Shown piece after piece: positions 35,956 to 45,330 of a stretch of DNA of 64,000 nt. How positions within the stretch are numbered: the stretch's first letter is position 1; the number at the start of each line of letters is the position of its first letter. The position numbers and the translations under genes were made by a program. Where the stretch lies: NCBI RefSeq assembly GCF_016919005.1, contig NZ_JAFFQE010000002.1, forward strand, positions 744,001 through 808,000, read 5' to 3'. Source of the stretch: Desulfopila inferna. Its GTDB lineage: Bacteria > Desulfobacterota > Desulfobulbia > Desulfobulbales > Desulfocapsaceae. Under the pieces are notes generated by a model that saw only the letters and a program-made list of their open reading frames with translations, searched no databases and was not told where the DNA came from.

Positions 35956-37125
35956 ATGCAATTTGTCGATCTTCAGGCGCAGTTCGAAGTTTTGGAACAG
36001 GGAATCCGTACCGGTATAGACTCTGTGCTCCGGCATGGTAAATTTATCATGGGCCCTGAGGTTTACGAGCTTGAACAACGTCTGGCTGGTTATGTCGGGG
36101 TCAAGTACGCGATATCCTGTTCCAGTGGCACCGACGCTTTGTTAATGGCGTTAATGGCAGAGAATATTGGACCCGGAGATGCGGTTTTTACCACTCCTTT
36201 TACCTTTGTGTCTACAGCGGAAGTTATTTCTCTGCTTGGTGCTACCCCGATATTTGTTGATATCGATCCCGAAACCTTCAATATTGATCATCACAAGCTT
36301 CTCCTGGCAATAGAGGCTATGAAGAAGATTGATCCTGCCATTCATCCTCTCCCCAAAGTTCCCTGCGGGATTTCCGCCCTGAAGCCACGGGCGGTAATTC
36401 CCGTTGACATTTTCGGTTTACCCGCGGATTATGAACCTCTCCTGGAAATAGCCGGAAGAGAGGGACTTTTTGTTCTGGAGGACGCGGCCCAGAGCTTTGG
36501 CGGCGCCTACAAAGGACGCCGGGCGGGAGGACTCGGGCATGCAGGGGCAACCAGCTTTTTTCCGGCAAAACCTCTGGGGTGTTACGGCGACGGAGGTGCG
36601 GTCTTCACCGATGATGAAGTATATGCCGAGAAGCTTCAATCAATACGAAATCATGGACAGGGTTCAGAGAAATACGACAATATCCGTATTGGTCTCAATG
36701 GCAGGCTCGACACACTGCAGGCCGCGATTTTACTGGAGAAGCTCAAGGTTTTCCCTGATGAGCTCGCCTCCAGGCAGAAAATCGCCGCTAAATATACTCA
36801 ACTTCTTTCCCGGCATAAGCCCGGGGTTACGGTTCAACATATTCCGGATGACTGTTCATCTGCCTGGGCACAATATTCGATACTGTCCGACTCCAGGGAT
36901 AGTATTCATAATGCTCTGAAAAAAGCAGGCATTCCTTCGATGATTTATTACCCTAAAGGACTACATCAGCAGACGGCCTACAGTGGCCTGGGGTTTGCGG
37001 CAGATGATTTTCCCGTAACCGAAAAAATATGCGAGAGGATATTAAGCTTGCCGATACACCCCTATCTCTCTGATGAACATGTTGAAAGAATTTGTTATAT
37101 CCTGAATGAAGCAATGAGCAGTTGA
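35956..37125 (+). CDS. DegT/DnrJ/EryC1/StrS sugar aminotransferase (WbpE- or GnnB-like)
   Basis: 389 residues. MQFVDLQAQFEVLEQGIRTG is the family start and AISCSSGTDALLMALMA binds cofactor phosphate. LEDAAQSFGGAYKGRRAGGL carries the Asp, and FFPAKPLGCYGDGGAVF holds the Schiff-base Lys. RIGLNGRLDTLQAAILLEKL is also canonical. It aminates a 3-keto nucleotide sugar. Next to the acetyltransferase it looks like WbpE; next to the Gfo/Idh gene, lpxI and lpxB it could equally be GnnB, which makes UDP-GlcNAc3N for lipid A. Confidence 0.88.
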   Translation: MQFVDLQAQFEVLEQGIRTGIDSVLRHGKFIMGPEVYELEQRLAGYVGVKYAISCSSGTDALLMALMAENIGPGDAVFTTPFTFVSTAEVISLLGATPIFVDIDPETFNIDHHKLLLAIEAMKKIDPAIHPLPKVPCGISALKPRAVIPVDIFGLPADYEPLLEIAGREGLFVLEDAAQSFGGAYKGRRAGGLGHAGATSFFPAKPLGCYGDGGAVFTDDEVYAEKLQSIRNHGQGSEKYDNIRIGLNGRLDTLQAAILLEKLKVFPDELASRQKIAAKYTQLLSRHKPGVTVQHIPDDCSSAWAQYSILSDSRDSIHNALKKAGIPSMIYYPKGLHQQTAYSGLGFAADDFPVTEKICERILSLPIHPYLSDEHVERICYILNEAMSS

Positions 37126-37247
37126 GATGATGGAGTCCATCTCGGCTGCTTCGATGGCTTCCCACGAGATTATCATAATTATGACAAATTTGAAATCATA
37201 CAATGCGCAGCAGTGTGCAACTGAAATCAAGCGAACATGACAACTGA

Positions 37248-38078
37248 ATGATGACTGGAAAAATAGGTATGATTGCGGGCAATGGCCAGTTTCCCCTGCT
37301 GTTCGCTAAGGCCGCGCATCTCAAGGGGCTGCAGGTATGCGCCATCGGTTATCAGGGTGAAACGGATCCGCTGCTGGCTGAGCATGTCCCCGTTCTGGAA
37401 TGGTGTTATCTGGGCCAGATCAAACGAATCATCAAATTTTTTAAAAAACATGATATTTCCCATGCGGTAATGATCGGCGGGGTCGCCAAAGCGCGACTGC
37501 TAACCCACTTCCGTCCGGATACAAAGGCCATCGCCTTGCTGGCGCGCATGCGTCATACTCATGATGATGCCATACTGAGGGCGTTCGCCGATCTGCTGGA
37601 GAAGGAAGGTATCCGCATTGAATCCTCGACCTTTCTGCTTCCCGAACTGGTTGCCCCGCCCGGCATCTGGACCTCTCGAAAACCATCACGTTCCGAGCGT
37701 GAAGATATGCGTATCGGTTGGAAGATTGCCAAGGAAATAGGGCGACTGGATATAGGTCAATGTGTAGTTGTTGCCGGCGGCAGTGTGGTGGCGGTCGAGG
37801 CCATCGAGGGAACTGATGCCACTATTACCCGGGGAGGCTCTCTGGGAAAAGGACAGGCAGTTGTGGTCAAGGTTTGCAAACCTACTCAGGATACCCGTTT
37901 CGATATTCCTGCAATTGGTTTGGGTACTATCAAAACGATGCAACAGGTCGATGTTAAAGCATTGGCCGTTGAAGCAGGCAAGGCCGTGGTTTTCGATCGT
38001 GAGACCATGGTTGAGCATGCCAACCGGTATGGGATGACCATTGCCGGTTTTAATGAAGAAGACCTTCAAGGGACGTGA
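37248..38078 (+). CDS. lpxI: UDP-2,3-diacylglucosamine diphosphatase LpxI
   Basis: 276 residues, normal for LpxI. GKIGMIAGNGQFPLLFAKAA and HAVMIGGVAKARLL form the N-terminal part. FLLPELVAPPG follows in the middle. The C-terminal domain reads GQCVVVAGGSVVAVEAIEGT and VVKVCKPTQDTRFDIPAIGL, with Asp at the catalytic position of the DTRFD motif. LpxI makes lipid X from UDP-diacylglucosamine and replaces LpxH in this lineage. It lies 122 bp after the aminotransferase and 59 bp before the Gfo/Idh gene. Confidence 0.95.
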   Translation: MMTGKIGMIAGNGQFPLLFAKAAHLKGLQVCAIGYQGETDPLLAEHVPVLEWCYLGQIKRIIKFFKKHDISHAVMIGGVAKARLLTHFRPDTKAIALLARMRHTHDDAILRAFADLLEKEGIRIESSTFLLPELVAPPGIWTSRKPSRSEREDMRIGWKIAKEIGRLDIGQCVVVAGGSVVAVEAIEGTDATITRGGSLGKGQAVVVKVCKPTQDTRFDIPAIGLGTIKTMQQVDVKALAVEAGKAVVFDRETMVEHANRYGMTIAGFNEEDLQGT

Positions 38079-38137
38079 CTGGCTGAAGAATAATTCCAAG
38101 GGCCTCCAGCCAGACAACCGGATACGATGAGCTTGCC

Positions 38138-39118
38138 ATGACCAAAAAGGAAAAAAAAGGGAGGGCACGTCTTCGGGTTGGTGTTGTCGGAGTCGGATAT
38201 CTGGGAAAATTCCATGCAGAAAAATATTGCCGTCATCCCGAGGTTGACCTGATAGGTATTGCGGATACCGATCGCCTGCAGGCTGACAGGATTGCAGAGC
38301 AATGGAACATTCCCGCCTATTATGATCACAGGGAACTGATCGGCAAAGTCGATGCCGTGAGTATCGCAGTGCCGACGGAGTCTCATTATTCGATCAGCCG
38401 CGACTTTATCAATAATCGTGTGGATGTCTTAATCGAGAAACCGATTACCACAACCATCGGACAGGCCGATGACTTAATCAGCCTGGCGGAAAAGAAAGGA
38501 AGCCTTATCCAGGTCGGACAGCTGGAACGCTTCAATCCGGCGGTGGTTGCTTTGCAGGGGACCGTTCATAAACCTCTTTTTATTGAATCGCACCGTCTGA
38601 GCATGTTCAAGGCTCGCAGCCTCGATGTCAGCGTAGTGCTTGACCTGATGATTCATGACATCGATCTCATCTTAAATTTCGTGGGCTCCGGCATCAAAAC
38701 CATACATGCTGCCGGAATCCCGGTGATCACTGATACCGTGGACATAGCCAATGCCCGCCTGGAGTTTGACAGTGGCTGCATCGCCAATGTAACCGCCAGC
38801 CGCATTTCCATGAAAAATGAACGCAAAATCAGGCTCTTTCAGAATGATGCATACATTTCCGTGAATTTCGCCGACCGCAATATTACCATAATCCGTCAGA
38901 ATGGAATCAAAAGCGAGGGAATTATTCCCGGCATGACCGTCGATCAGCGCAGCTTTTCAAATGCCGACGCTCTTAATGACGAAATCTGCTCGTTTATCAA
39001 AGCCGTTGCCGCCAGGAAGATACCGGAGGTCACCGGCAGGATGGGAAGAGATGCCTTGGAGATCGCACTCAGCGTAATGGATCAAATTCAGCAGACCAGC
39101 GAACGGCTGGCACGATAG
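38138..39118 (+). CDS. Gfo/Idh/MocA oxidoreductase, GnnA-like (tentative substrate)
   Basis: 326 residues. The Rossmann start is GVVGVGYLGKFHAEKY and the catalytic-domain start VLIEKPITTTIGQADDL contains the EKP motif. VGQLERFNPAVVALQG and VVLDLMIHDIDLIL are conserved in family members placed between lpxI or lpxA and lpxB. In Acidithiobacillus such an enzyme (GnnA) oxidises UDP-GlcNAc at C3 before the transaminase GnnB acts. The same pairing is present here, with one intervening gene. Substrate assignment is inference from context. Confidence 0.82.
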   Translation: MTKKEKKGRARLRVGVVGVGYLGKFHAEKYCRHPEVDLIGIADTDRLQADRIAEQWNIPAYYDHRELIGKVDAVSIAVPTESHYSISRDFINNRVDVLIEKPITTTIGQADDLISLAEKKGSLIQVGQLERFNPAVVALQGTVHKPLFIESHRLSMFKARSLDVSVVLDLMIHDIDLILNFVGSGIKTIHAAGIPVITDTVDIANARLEFDSGCIANVTASRISMKNERKIRLFQNDAYISVNFADRNITIIRQNGIKSEGIIPGMTVDQRSFSNADALNDEICSFIKAVAARKIPEVTGRMGRDALEIALSVMDQIQQTSERLAR

Positions 39119-39134
39119 CGGCAGCACCTTTTTT

Positions 39135-40280
39135 ATGAAACTAAAATCGATAGTCATGGTGGCGGGTGAGGCATCAGGTGATCTTCATGGAGCTCATCTG
39201 ATCAAGGCCCTGCGTGAGCAGCACAACTCCCTGTATGTCTGCGGAATGGGTGGTAGATCCATGCGTGCGGTTGGAGCAAATATCCTGATTGATGCCGATC
39301 GCCTGGCTGTTGTCGGCATAACGGAAGTGCTTGCCAAGGCCTCCGAGGTTTTCAAGGCCATGAGCCGGCTCAAAAAGCTGCTTTTCGGCCTCCGGCCTGA
39401 TCTGCTGGTTTTGGTCGATTACCCTGAATTCAATCTTCATCTGGCTTCCACTGCGAAAAAGCTCGGCATCCCTGTGCTGTATTATATAAGCCCGCAATTA
39501 TGGGCATGGCGGTCCGGCCGGGTCAAAAAGATAAAGAAGAGAGTGGATCATATGGCAGTGATCCTGCCATTTGAAGAAGACTTTTACCGGCAGCACAACG
39601 TCCCGGTATCTTTCGTCGGTCATCCCCTGATGGATTCCGGGACAGGCGGAGTACCGCTGCGCCTGCCGTCATTGCCTGATGCTCAGGCCCCGCTTATCGG
39701 GCTCCTGCCGGGCTCACGGCCCGGCGAAGTCGGCAGTCTTCTCCCGACAATGCTTGAAGCCGCTCAGCTCCTGCAAGACAGGATGGATAAGGTCCGCTTT
39801 GTGATCTCCTCAGCTCCGTCCATCGACGAAACACTGATTCCCTCCCTTCTGAACAAATGTTCACTACGACATGTCGAAATCAGCAGTGAACCGGTAAGCG
39901 AGCTGTTTCCCAGATGCGATCTGGCGATCGTGGCCTCGGGCACAGTAACATTGGAGGCCGCTATCTGCGGAACTCCCATCATTATTACCTATGTGGTTTC
40001 TCCGTTGAGCTACCGGCTGGGCCGGGCGCTGATTCGTGTGGAACATATCGGTCTGGTCAACCTGATCGCCGAAAAGTGTATTGTGCCCGAACTGGTGCAA
40101 CAGCAGGTTACTGCAGAGGCAATCAGTGATTCTGCCCATGCGATACTTTCCAATCCGGATAAGTACCAGGAGGTTTGCCGGGAATTAGCTGTTGTCAGGG
40201 AAAGGTTGGGGGAGCGGGGAGCCTCGCGGAAGGTCGCCGCAATCGCCTGTACTCTGATGGGATGCGACCATAGCAGGTAG
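39135..40280 (+). CDS. lpxB: Lipid A disaccharide synthase
   Basis: 381 residues. MVAGEASGDLHGAHLIKALR is the family signature at the N-terminus. YYISPQLWAWRSGRVKKIKK and FVGHPLMDSG are GT19 motifs, IGLLPGSRPGEVGSLLPTML starts the second Rossmann domain, and AIVASGTVTLEAAICGTPII is the donor-binding motif. It joins lipid X and UDP-diacylglucosamine at the inner membrane. It follows the Gfo/Idh gene by 16 bp and closes the LPS gene run. Confidence 0.96.
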   Translation: MKLKSIVMVAGEASGDLHGAHLIKALREQHNSLYVCGMGGRSMRAVGANILIDADRLAVVGITEVLAKASEVFKAMSRLKKLLFGLRPDLLVLVDYPEFNLHLASTAKKLGIPVLYYISPQLWAWRSGRVKKIKKRVDHMAVILPFEEDFYRQHNVPVSFVGHPLMDSGTGGVPLRLPSLPDAQAPLIGLLPGSRPGEVGSLLPTMLEAAQLLQDRMDKVRFVISSAPSIDETLIPSLLNKCSLRHVEISSEPVSELFPRCDLAIVASGTVTLEAAICGTPIIITYVVSPLSYRLGRALIRVEHIGLVNLIAEKCIVPELVQQQVTAEAISDSAHAILSNPDKYQEVCRELAVVRERLGERGASRKVAAIACTLMGCDHSR

Positions 40281-40332
40281 TGCCGCAGGAGATCTGATGT
40301 ACGACCCTACCCTTGTTATTTAAGAGAGTGTA

Positions 40333-41964
40333 CTATCTGAGATCTATCCAATCTATTTCTTTTATTTCCAGCCCCTGAATGCTGTATTTTCCTGATTTCT
40401 TACCTGGATCGAATCGAAGATCACCAGCTAAATCCATTGAAAAAAGAGGCAGGAAAACAGTATTCTCACCTTTGGCGAGCCGGGTTGTCACCGAGTGCTC
40501 CTGGGAGAACTGGTTCTCTTTGCCGATGACGCTGTAGAAGATCTCCAATTCGGTATCATGATCGCTGACAATTATGGTCTTGACCAGATACAGTCTGTCT
40601 TTTACAAAGACTGTTTTGGGTAGATAGAGTATCGGATCATCATTGATAGCTTCCAGCAGCAATGCCATATCCTTCTCATTGTAGCTGAGTGTGACATTGT
40701 CGCTCCGACCAGCCTTTCCTGTCTCCTTCAGGTCAAGTTCAAAAACGGTATTTTTCCACTTCGGCCAGTGTTTTTCCCAGAATTCACTATAGCTTTCATT
40801 TTCGGTCTCGGGAGTGAAAGGCAAATGCCGCTCGGCTCGTTCTTCGATGATGATATCGGGTTTTTTGATGGAAATTTGCTCCTCAACCTTGGATTTGCTC
40901 ATTTCCTCCCAATAGTAGACGGTCCGGTGGAAGTAATCGGTAAAGTAGGGTTTCAAGGGCGGGAAGAAGGAGTCGTAAAAAATGACGGCATTGAGTATTC
41001 CTTTTTCACATACTGTCACATGCTGTCTTTGCAGATAATCCGATTTTTTTTCAGAAGTACATAATCCCTTCTCCAGGACAGGGCCATATGCCTCTTTCTC
41101 CTTTCCTCCCATAATAAGAGTGATGTCGCCGGCGAAAGCGGACATGGCAAAATCATCAAAAGGACGTTTGGCAGGGTGTATCTTTCCCGGAAATAATTCC
41201 TCAATCTTACGTGCAATTTCAAATTGGGCTATATCTGCCCCTGCGCCATTCCAGTGGCTGTCTTTTTTGTAATAGAGGGCTGCATCCTCTTTCTGGTCCT
41301 TCCAGTATTTCGATGCTTCATTCTTAGCCTGCTGCAGAGTATTTCTGAGGTCGACAAAGTGGACATCGGTATATCTTCTCAGGGCGTCGTCCAGCTGGTC
41401 CAGGGAAGAGATATCGCCTTCCTTTTTAATGTAATCCGGCAGATATTCAGAGTAGACCGTATGTTTATTGGGCGCGAAGAAAAACAGATATTCTATGCCC
41501 CGGCTTTTCAACCAGTCGGCGCGGGCGGCGAAGAGCAGCGTTGATCGAAGAAGTTCGTTTTCGCTGTAGAGATCAATGTTTCTGTAATCGGAAAAGGGAT
41601 CGCCGTCCCATTTACGGTTAAGAAAAAACCATCCTTCTTTCCCTTTTACAGTGTTTTTGGTGCCAACATTACCGGAAGTGCTTGAAATATCGTGATCACC
41701 CACCAGTTTTTTGGCCTGTTTGTAACTCTTAATAAAGATATCACGTAAGCCAAACTGATCGTTATAGTACTTTTCAAACTGAGGTATGAAGCTTGACAGT
41801 TCTTCGAGCCGTTCTGGAAACTCAGGCAGCTGTTGCAGCTTACGCTTCTCTGTGTAGGATATACCCTGATCCTGCTGCAGAAAGGCACCGACAAAGGGTA
41901 TAAAAATTGCCAGCATAAATATGACCACTATAATAACGGCAAAACTGGTATTGCTGTGACGCAT
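40333..41964 (-). CDS. AlgJ/AlgX-type SGNH polysaccharide acetylation protein
   Basis: 543 residues with an N-terminal signal anchor (about 8-28). YYNDQFGLRDIFIKSYKQAK, GWFFLNRKWD and KDSHWNGAGADIAQFEIARK match the DHHW/AlgJ group; the DSHW segment holds the catalytic Asp and His. FYDSFFPPLKPYFTDYF contains the DS nucleophile-region motif. The last 150 residues are an extra beta-rich domain. The upstream gene on the same strand encodes an MBOAT acyltransferase, so the pair should O-acetylate an exopolysaccharide in the periplasm. The polysaccharide is not known and no alginate synthase is nearby. Confidence 0.85.
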   Translation of the reverse strand: MRHSNTSFAVIIVVIFMLAIFIPFVGAFLQQDQGISYTEKRKLQQLPEFPERLEELSSFIPQFEKYYNDQFGLRDIFIKSYKQAKKLVGDHDISSTSGNVGTKNTVKGKEGWFFLNRKWDGDPFSDYRNIDLYSENELLRSTLLFAARADWLKSRGIEYLFFFAPNKHTVYSEYLPDYIKKEGDISSLDQLDDALRRYTDVHFVDLRNTLQQAKNEASKYWKDQKEDAALYYKKDSHWNGAGADIAQFEIARKIEELFPGKIHPAKRPFDDFAMSAFAGDITLIMGGKEKEAYGPVLEKGLCTSEKKSDYLQRQHVTVCEKGILNAVIFYDSFFPPLKPYFTDYFHRTVYYWEEMSKSKVEEQISIKKPDIIIEERAERHLPFTPETENESYSEFWEKHWPKWKNTVFELDLKETGKAGRSDNVTLSYNEKDMALLLEAINDDPILYLPKTVFVKDRLYLVKTIIVSDHDTELEIFYSVIGKENQFSQEHSVTTRLAKGENTVFLPLFSMDLAGDLRFDPGKKSGKYSIQGLEIKEIDWIDLR

Positions 41965-42080
41965 TAGTGCGGTACTCCTAAAAGTCTGTCAAAAACAGGA
42001 AAGCGAAAACACTTAAAAATCAAATAGCTCAAATGTACCTCAGGAAACGTATCCGGCCCGGTTGACTTAGTTCAGCTCTA

Positions 42081-43487
42081 TTAAAAACGAAAATAGAGAA
42101 ATGGATTATAGGTTCCTGATGATATTTTCATAAAGGAGCCATAAAGAAGTAGGGACATCAGCGACAGCCTGATGACAAAACCCTGCACCCCTTCTTCCAA
42201 CCTTGCTTTGATCATTTGAAAGATGGGCATGGATAGAACACAACCGGCCAGACCAGCCATGAGAGTTTCTCCTGATAAGTACAATTGAACAGGATACAAA
42301 TCATTGGTCCAGCCCTGAAATCCTGAAAGCGCCTGCAAAAGCGAGAGGGCCTGGGCTAAGGACTCGGATCTGAAGAATACCCAGCCGATGGTAACCACCA
42401 GAAGGAGGTAAAAGTGCTGGAAATATGCAGGCAGTTTATAGAGAACCCGTCCAAAGCTTCCCCGCTCCAGTATTATAAATGCTCCATGCCAGCCACCCCA
42501 AATGATGAAATTCCAGCTTGCCCCATGCCAGAGACCACAGAGGAGAAAGACCGTTATCAGATTAAAAGCGATGCGTGGAGCCGCAACCCTGCTTCCGCCA
42601 AGAGGTATGTAGAGATAATCTCTCAACCATGCCGTCAGGGACATATGCCATCTTCTCCAAAAATCCCGTATACTTCTGGCAATGTATGGATAATTGAAAT
42701 TTTCGGGGAAGGTAAAACCAAGCATCAATCCCAAACCTATGGCCATATCCGAATACCCTGAAAAGTCAAAATAAATCTGCAGACTATAGGCAATAATGGC
42801 AAGCCAGGCAGGAAATGCTGTGAGCTGGTCTGCCGGCAGTGCAAACAGGGCATCGGCCATTTCGCCGAGAGGGTTTGCTATCAGCAGTTTTTTAGCCAGG
42901 CCGTAGACAAACCGAAGAACCCCCTTTTCCATCTGCACAAAAGTAATTGTGCGGCGGACCAGCTGCCGTGCAACTGTACCATAGCGGACAATCGGACCGG
43001 CAATAAGCTGTGGAAACATAGAGATATAGAGGCCAAGGGTGAGCAGATTCTTCTGGCATTTGCTCTCGCCTCTATATACATCAACCAGGTATGATATGGC
43101 CTGAAATGTGAAAAATGATATTCCTAGAGGGAGGTGGACCGGGTCCGGCTGGAGCGCAGACAGCCCGATAACCGAAAAAAGTACATTTATGTTTTCAATA
43201 ATGAAATTGGAATATTTGAAATACCCAAGGAGCAAAAGATTACCGGTTACTCCAAAAACCAGAGCTATCTTCTTATTTCCATGGCCTCTGTCGATCAATC
43301 TTCCCAGAAAGTAATTCCAGACAATAGAGGCGATCATCAGAAGCGTATAGGCGAGTTCTCCCCAGGCGTAAAATAGTAGACTGGCAAAAAGCAGCAGTAT
43401 GTTTTTTAGGCGGAAAGGTACTGCGTAATAGCAGAGAAGAATGCAGGGCAGAAAACCAAAGAGAAAAACAGTTGAACTGAAAATCAT
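42081..43487 (-). CDS. MBOAT-family polysaccharide O-acyltransferase (AlgI-like)
   Basis: 468 residues with about eleven helices. MIFSSTVFLFGFLPCILLCY is the family start, and LPLGISFFTFQAISYLVDVY and FDFSGYSDMAIGLGLMLGF are core motifs. NFNYPYIARSIRDFWRRWHM carries the RRWH and is followed by LLCGLWHGASWNFIIWGGWH with the catalytic His. It passes acetyl groups across the inner membrane to the AlgJ/AlgX-like partner encoded 116 bp downstream. The operon starts here; the region upstream is divergent with an MFS gene. Confidence 0.92.
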   Translation of the reverse strand: MIFSSTVFLFGFLPCILLCYYAVPFRLKNILLLFASLLFYAWGELAYTLLMIASIVWNYFLGRLIDRGHGNKKIALVFGVTGNLLLLGYFKYSNFIIENINVLFSVIGLSALQPDPVHLPLGISFFTFQAISYLVDVYRGESKCQKNLLTLGLYISMFPQLIAGPIVRYGTVARQLVRRTITFVQMEKGVLRFVYGLAKKLLIANPLGEMADALFALPADQLTAFPAWLAIIAYSLQIYFDFSGYSDMAIGLGLMLGFTFPENFNYPYIARSIRDFWRRWHMSLTAWLRDYLYIPLGGSRVAAPRIAFNLITVFLLCGLWHGASWNFIIWGGWHGAFIILERGSFGRVLYKLPAYFQHFYLLLVVTIGWVFFRSESLAQALSLLQALSGFQGWTNDLYPVQLYLSGETLMAGLAGCVLSMPIFQMIKARLEEGVQGFVIRLSLMSLLLYGSFMKISSGTYNPFLYFRF

Positions 43488-44031
43488 AATAGTAACAAAT
43501 CTATGTAGACATTATTTTAATTCTTTTTGTATTTGCCTTAAAATATACCAGTTCCCAACCGGAGTTGCGAATATTTCCTATGAAATGTCTTCCATGAGAG
43601 GTTGGTTTTTCAGCCCCGTCTTGATATGGTCAAAATAAAAATAAACCTTCAAAAATGAGGTTCTGCCGGCGATGGATGAAAGTGATTTCCTGCACTACTT
43701 CAACCGGCCCTGCAAGGGCTACCGGAAAGTGTATTGTCACCTTAAGAGGTTTGTGGTTTTTTCAATCAATGCTCAGGCTAATGGTTGTACATCTCTTTAG
43801 CATTGGGTACAACAGAGAATTATTCGGTATCCCCGCCTGTTCATAAACGACACCGATATCAGCTATATGGCTGCGGTTGCATTAATCAAGCGCTTCGATT
43901 TCAGATCGCCCAGGTTGCGAAACTGCTCATTCCCGGACAGTCACCAGAGAAACAGCGGCCCATGGATTGCAGCGTCATCACAATGGAAAAAGTACTGCTT
44001 TACGGGGTACTTCAACAGACGGTAAAAAAAA
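43488..44031. other. 544-bp intergenic region between the AlgI-like and MFS genes
   Basis: Open frames here are short, lack ribosome binding sites and are not protein-like. GTTGTAC (43785-43791) pairs with GTACAAC across a short loop, a possible operator-type inverted repeat. No promoter could be called with confidence. The region is AT-rich near the AlgI-like start. Confidence 0.4.
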
Positions 44032-45204
44032 ATGAAGGGACATCTTTCTCGGCAGATAATCCTAGGAACTCTTTGCAAGCTTCTCCTCAATATCGGCAGA
44101 CGCTTTGTTTATCCTTTTGCTCCTGCCCTGAGCAGGGGACTTGATGTCCCTCTGACCGCCATCACCTCTATCATCGCCACCACCCAGATTACCTCACTGG
44201 TTGGTCTTTTCAGCGGTCCTCTGGCCGACCGCACCGGCTACAGGTTCATGATGCAGGCCGGTCTGGCCACACTGGCGATGGGCATGCTTCTCTGCGGCCT
44301 CGCTCCGGTGTACTGGGTGGTATTCCTGGGTCTGGTGCTGGCCAGTTTCGGCAAGATTCTCTTTGATCCCGCACTTCAGGCCTTCATCGGCAAAAATGTG
44401 CCCTATTCCAAAAGAGCACGGGCAATCGGTACTATCGAGATATCCTGGGCCGGATCGACACTTATGGGTATTCCGCTGCTGGGACTGGTGATAGAATATG
44501 CCGGCCTGGGGAGCAGTTTTTACATCATCGCATTGCTGGGATTTGTCGGCTGGGTCGCTATCGGCAAGGTGTTTCCCGCCGATAAGCCGGAGAAGGTATC
44601 GCGCAGGGGGGCAAAGCAGCTTTTTCACTCCCTGATACAGCTGTTTAAGATTAGACCGGCCGCCGGAATGCTGGCCTTCGGTTTCTGGATAAGTCTGGCA
44701 AACGATAACCTGTTCGTGGTTTATGGCGCCTGGTTTGAACATGATTTTAATATCAGCCTGGTCTCCTTGGGTTTCAGCACCGTAGCCATCGGGGTGGCTG
44801 AATTACTGGGTGAATTTTCAACTGCGGCCTTTTCCGACCGACTCGGCTTGAAGCGTTCGATCATCATCGGGCTTGTCCTGGCTATCACTGCCTATCTTCT
44901 GTTGCCGATAATCGGAACGTCTCTGCCCCTGGCAATGGTGGCCATGTTTTTTGTATTCTTCTCCTTTGAGTATACAATGGTGACAAGCTTTTCCTTGAGC
45001 ACCGAGCTTCTGCCTGAAGCGCGTGCCACCATGATGGCGGGATTTTATGCCGCTGCCGGATTGGGCAGGATGGTTGGCGTGCTCATCGGCGGTGTTCTCT
45101 GGCGGACCGGCGGTATAGAAGGTGTGGTCTGGGTTTCGGCCGCTCTGACAGTTATGGGGCTGGTCTCCCTTCTCTGGGGACTTAAAGGATGGAAACCGGC
45201 ATGA
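44032..45204 (+). CDS. Major facilitator superfamily transporter
   Basis: 390 residues with twelve predicted helices. The loop 2-3 motif reads FSGPLADRTGYRFMM (the GxxxDRxGxR signature, about 62-76), and a half-repeat copy AFSDRLGLKRSII follows near residue 265. The substrate is not predictable. The start ATG follows an A-rich run without a clear Shine-Dalgarno sequence, so its position is less certain than the frame. It precedes the ornithine cyclodeaminase homologue by 126 bp and may export or import a related amino-acid compound, which is speculation. Confidence 0.85.
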   Translation: MKGHLSRQIILGTLCKLLLNIGRRFVYPFAPALSRGLDVPLTAITSIIATTQITSLVGLFSGPLADRTGYRFMMQAGLATLAMGMLLCGLAPVYWVVFLGLVLASFGKILFDPALQAFIGKNVPYSKRARAIGTIEISWAGSTLMGIPLLGLVIEYAGLGSSFYIIALLGFVGWVAIGKVFPADKPEKVSRRGAKQLFHSLIQLFKIRPAAGMLAFGFWISLANDNLFVVYGAWFEHDFNISLVSLGFSTVAIGVAELLGEFSTAAFSDRLGLKRSIIIGLVLAITAYLLLPIIGTSLPLAMVAMFFVFFSFEYTMVTSFSLSTELLPEARATMMAGFYAAAGLGRMVGVLIGGVLWRTGGIEGVVWVSAALTVMGLVSLLWGLKGWKPA

Positions 45205-45330
45205 AATTTTTGTACAATGAAATGATAAGATGTTCTTGTGTCGTCGAAGTTGCCGGATGGACTCTGCGATAAGCACCCGTGCGGGCATAAACTCCGACTT
45301 CGAGAAAGATAAACTAGGCGAGAGAGAAAT

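Noticed and set aside
37173-37184. TCATAATTATGA palindrome upstream of lpxI as a third PdsR box
   Set aside because: It shares only the TCATAATT half-site and lacks the tandem partner and flanking matches.
43785-44144. 119-residue plus-strand frame before the MFS gene
   Set aside because: No ribosome binding site, no domain, and it overlaps the MFS start in another frame.
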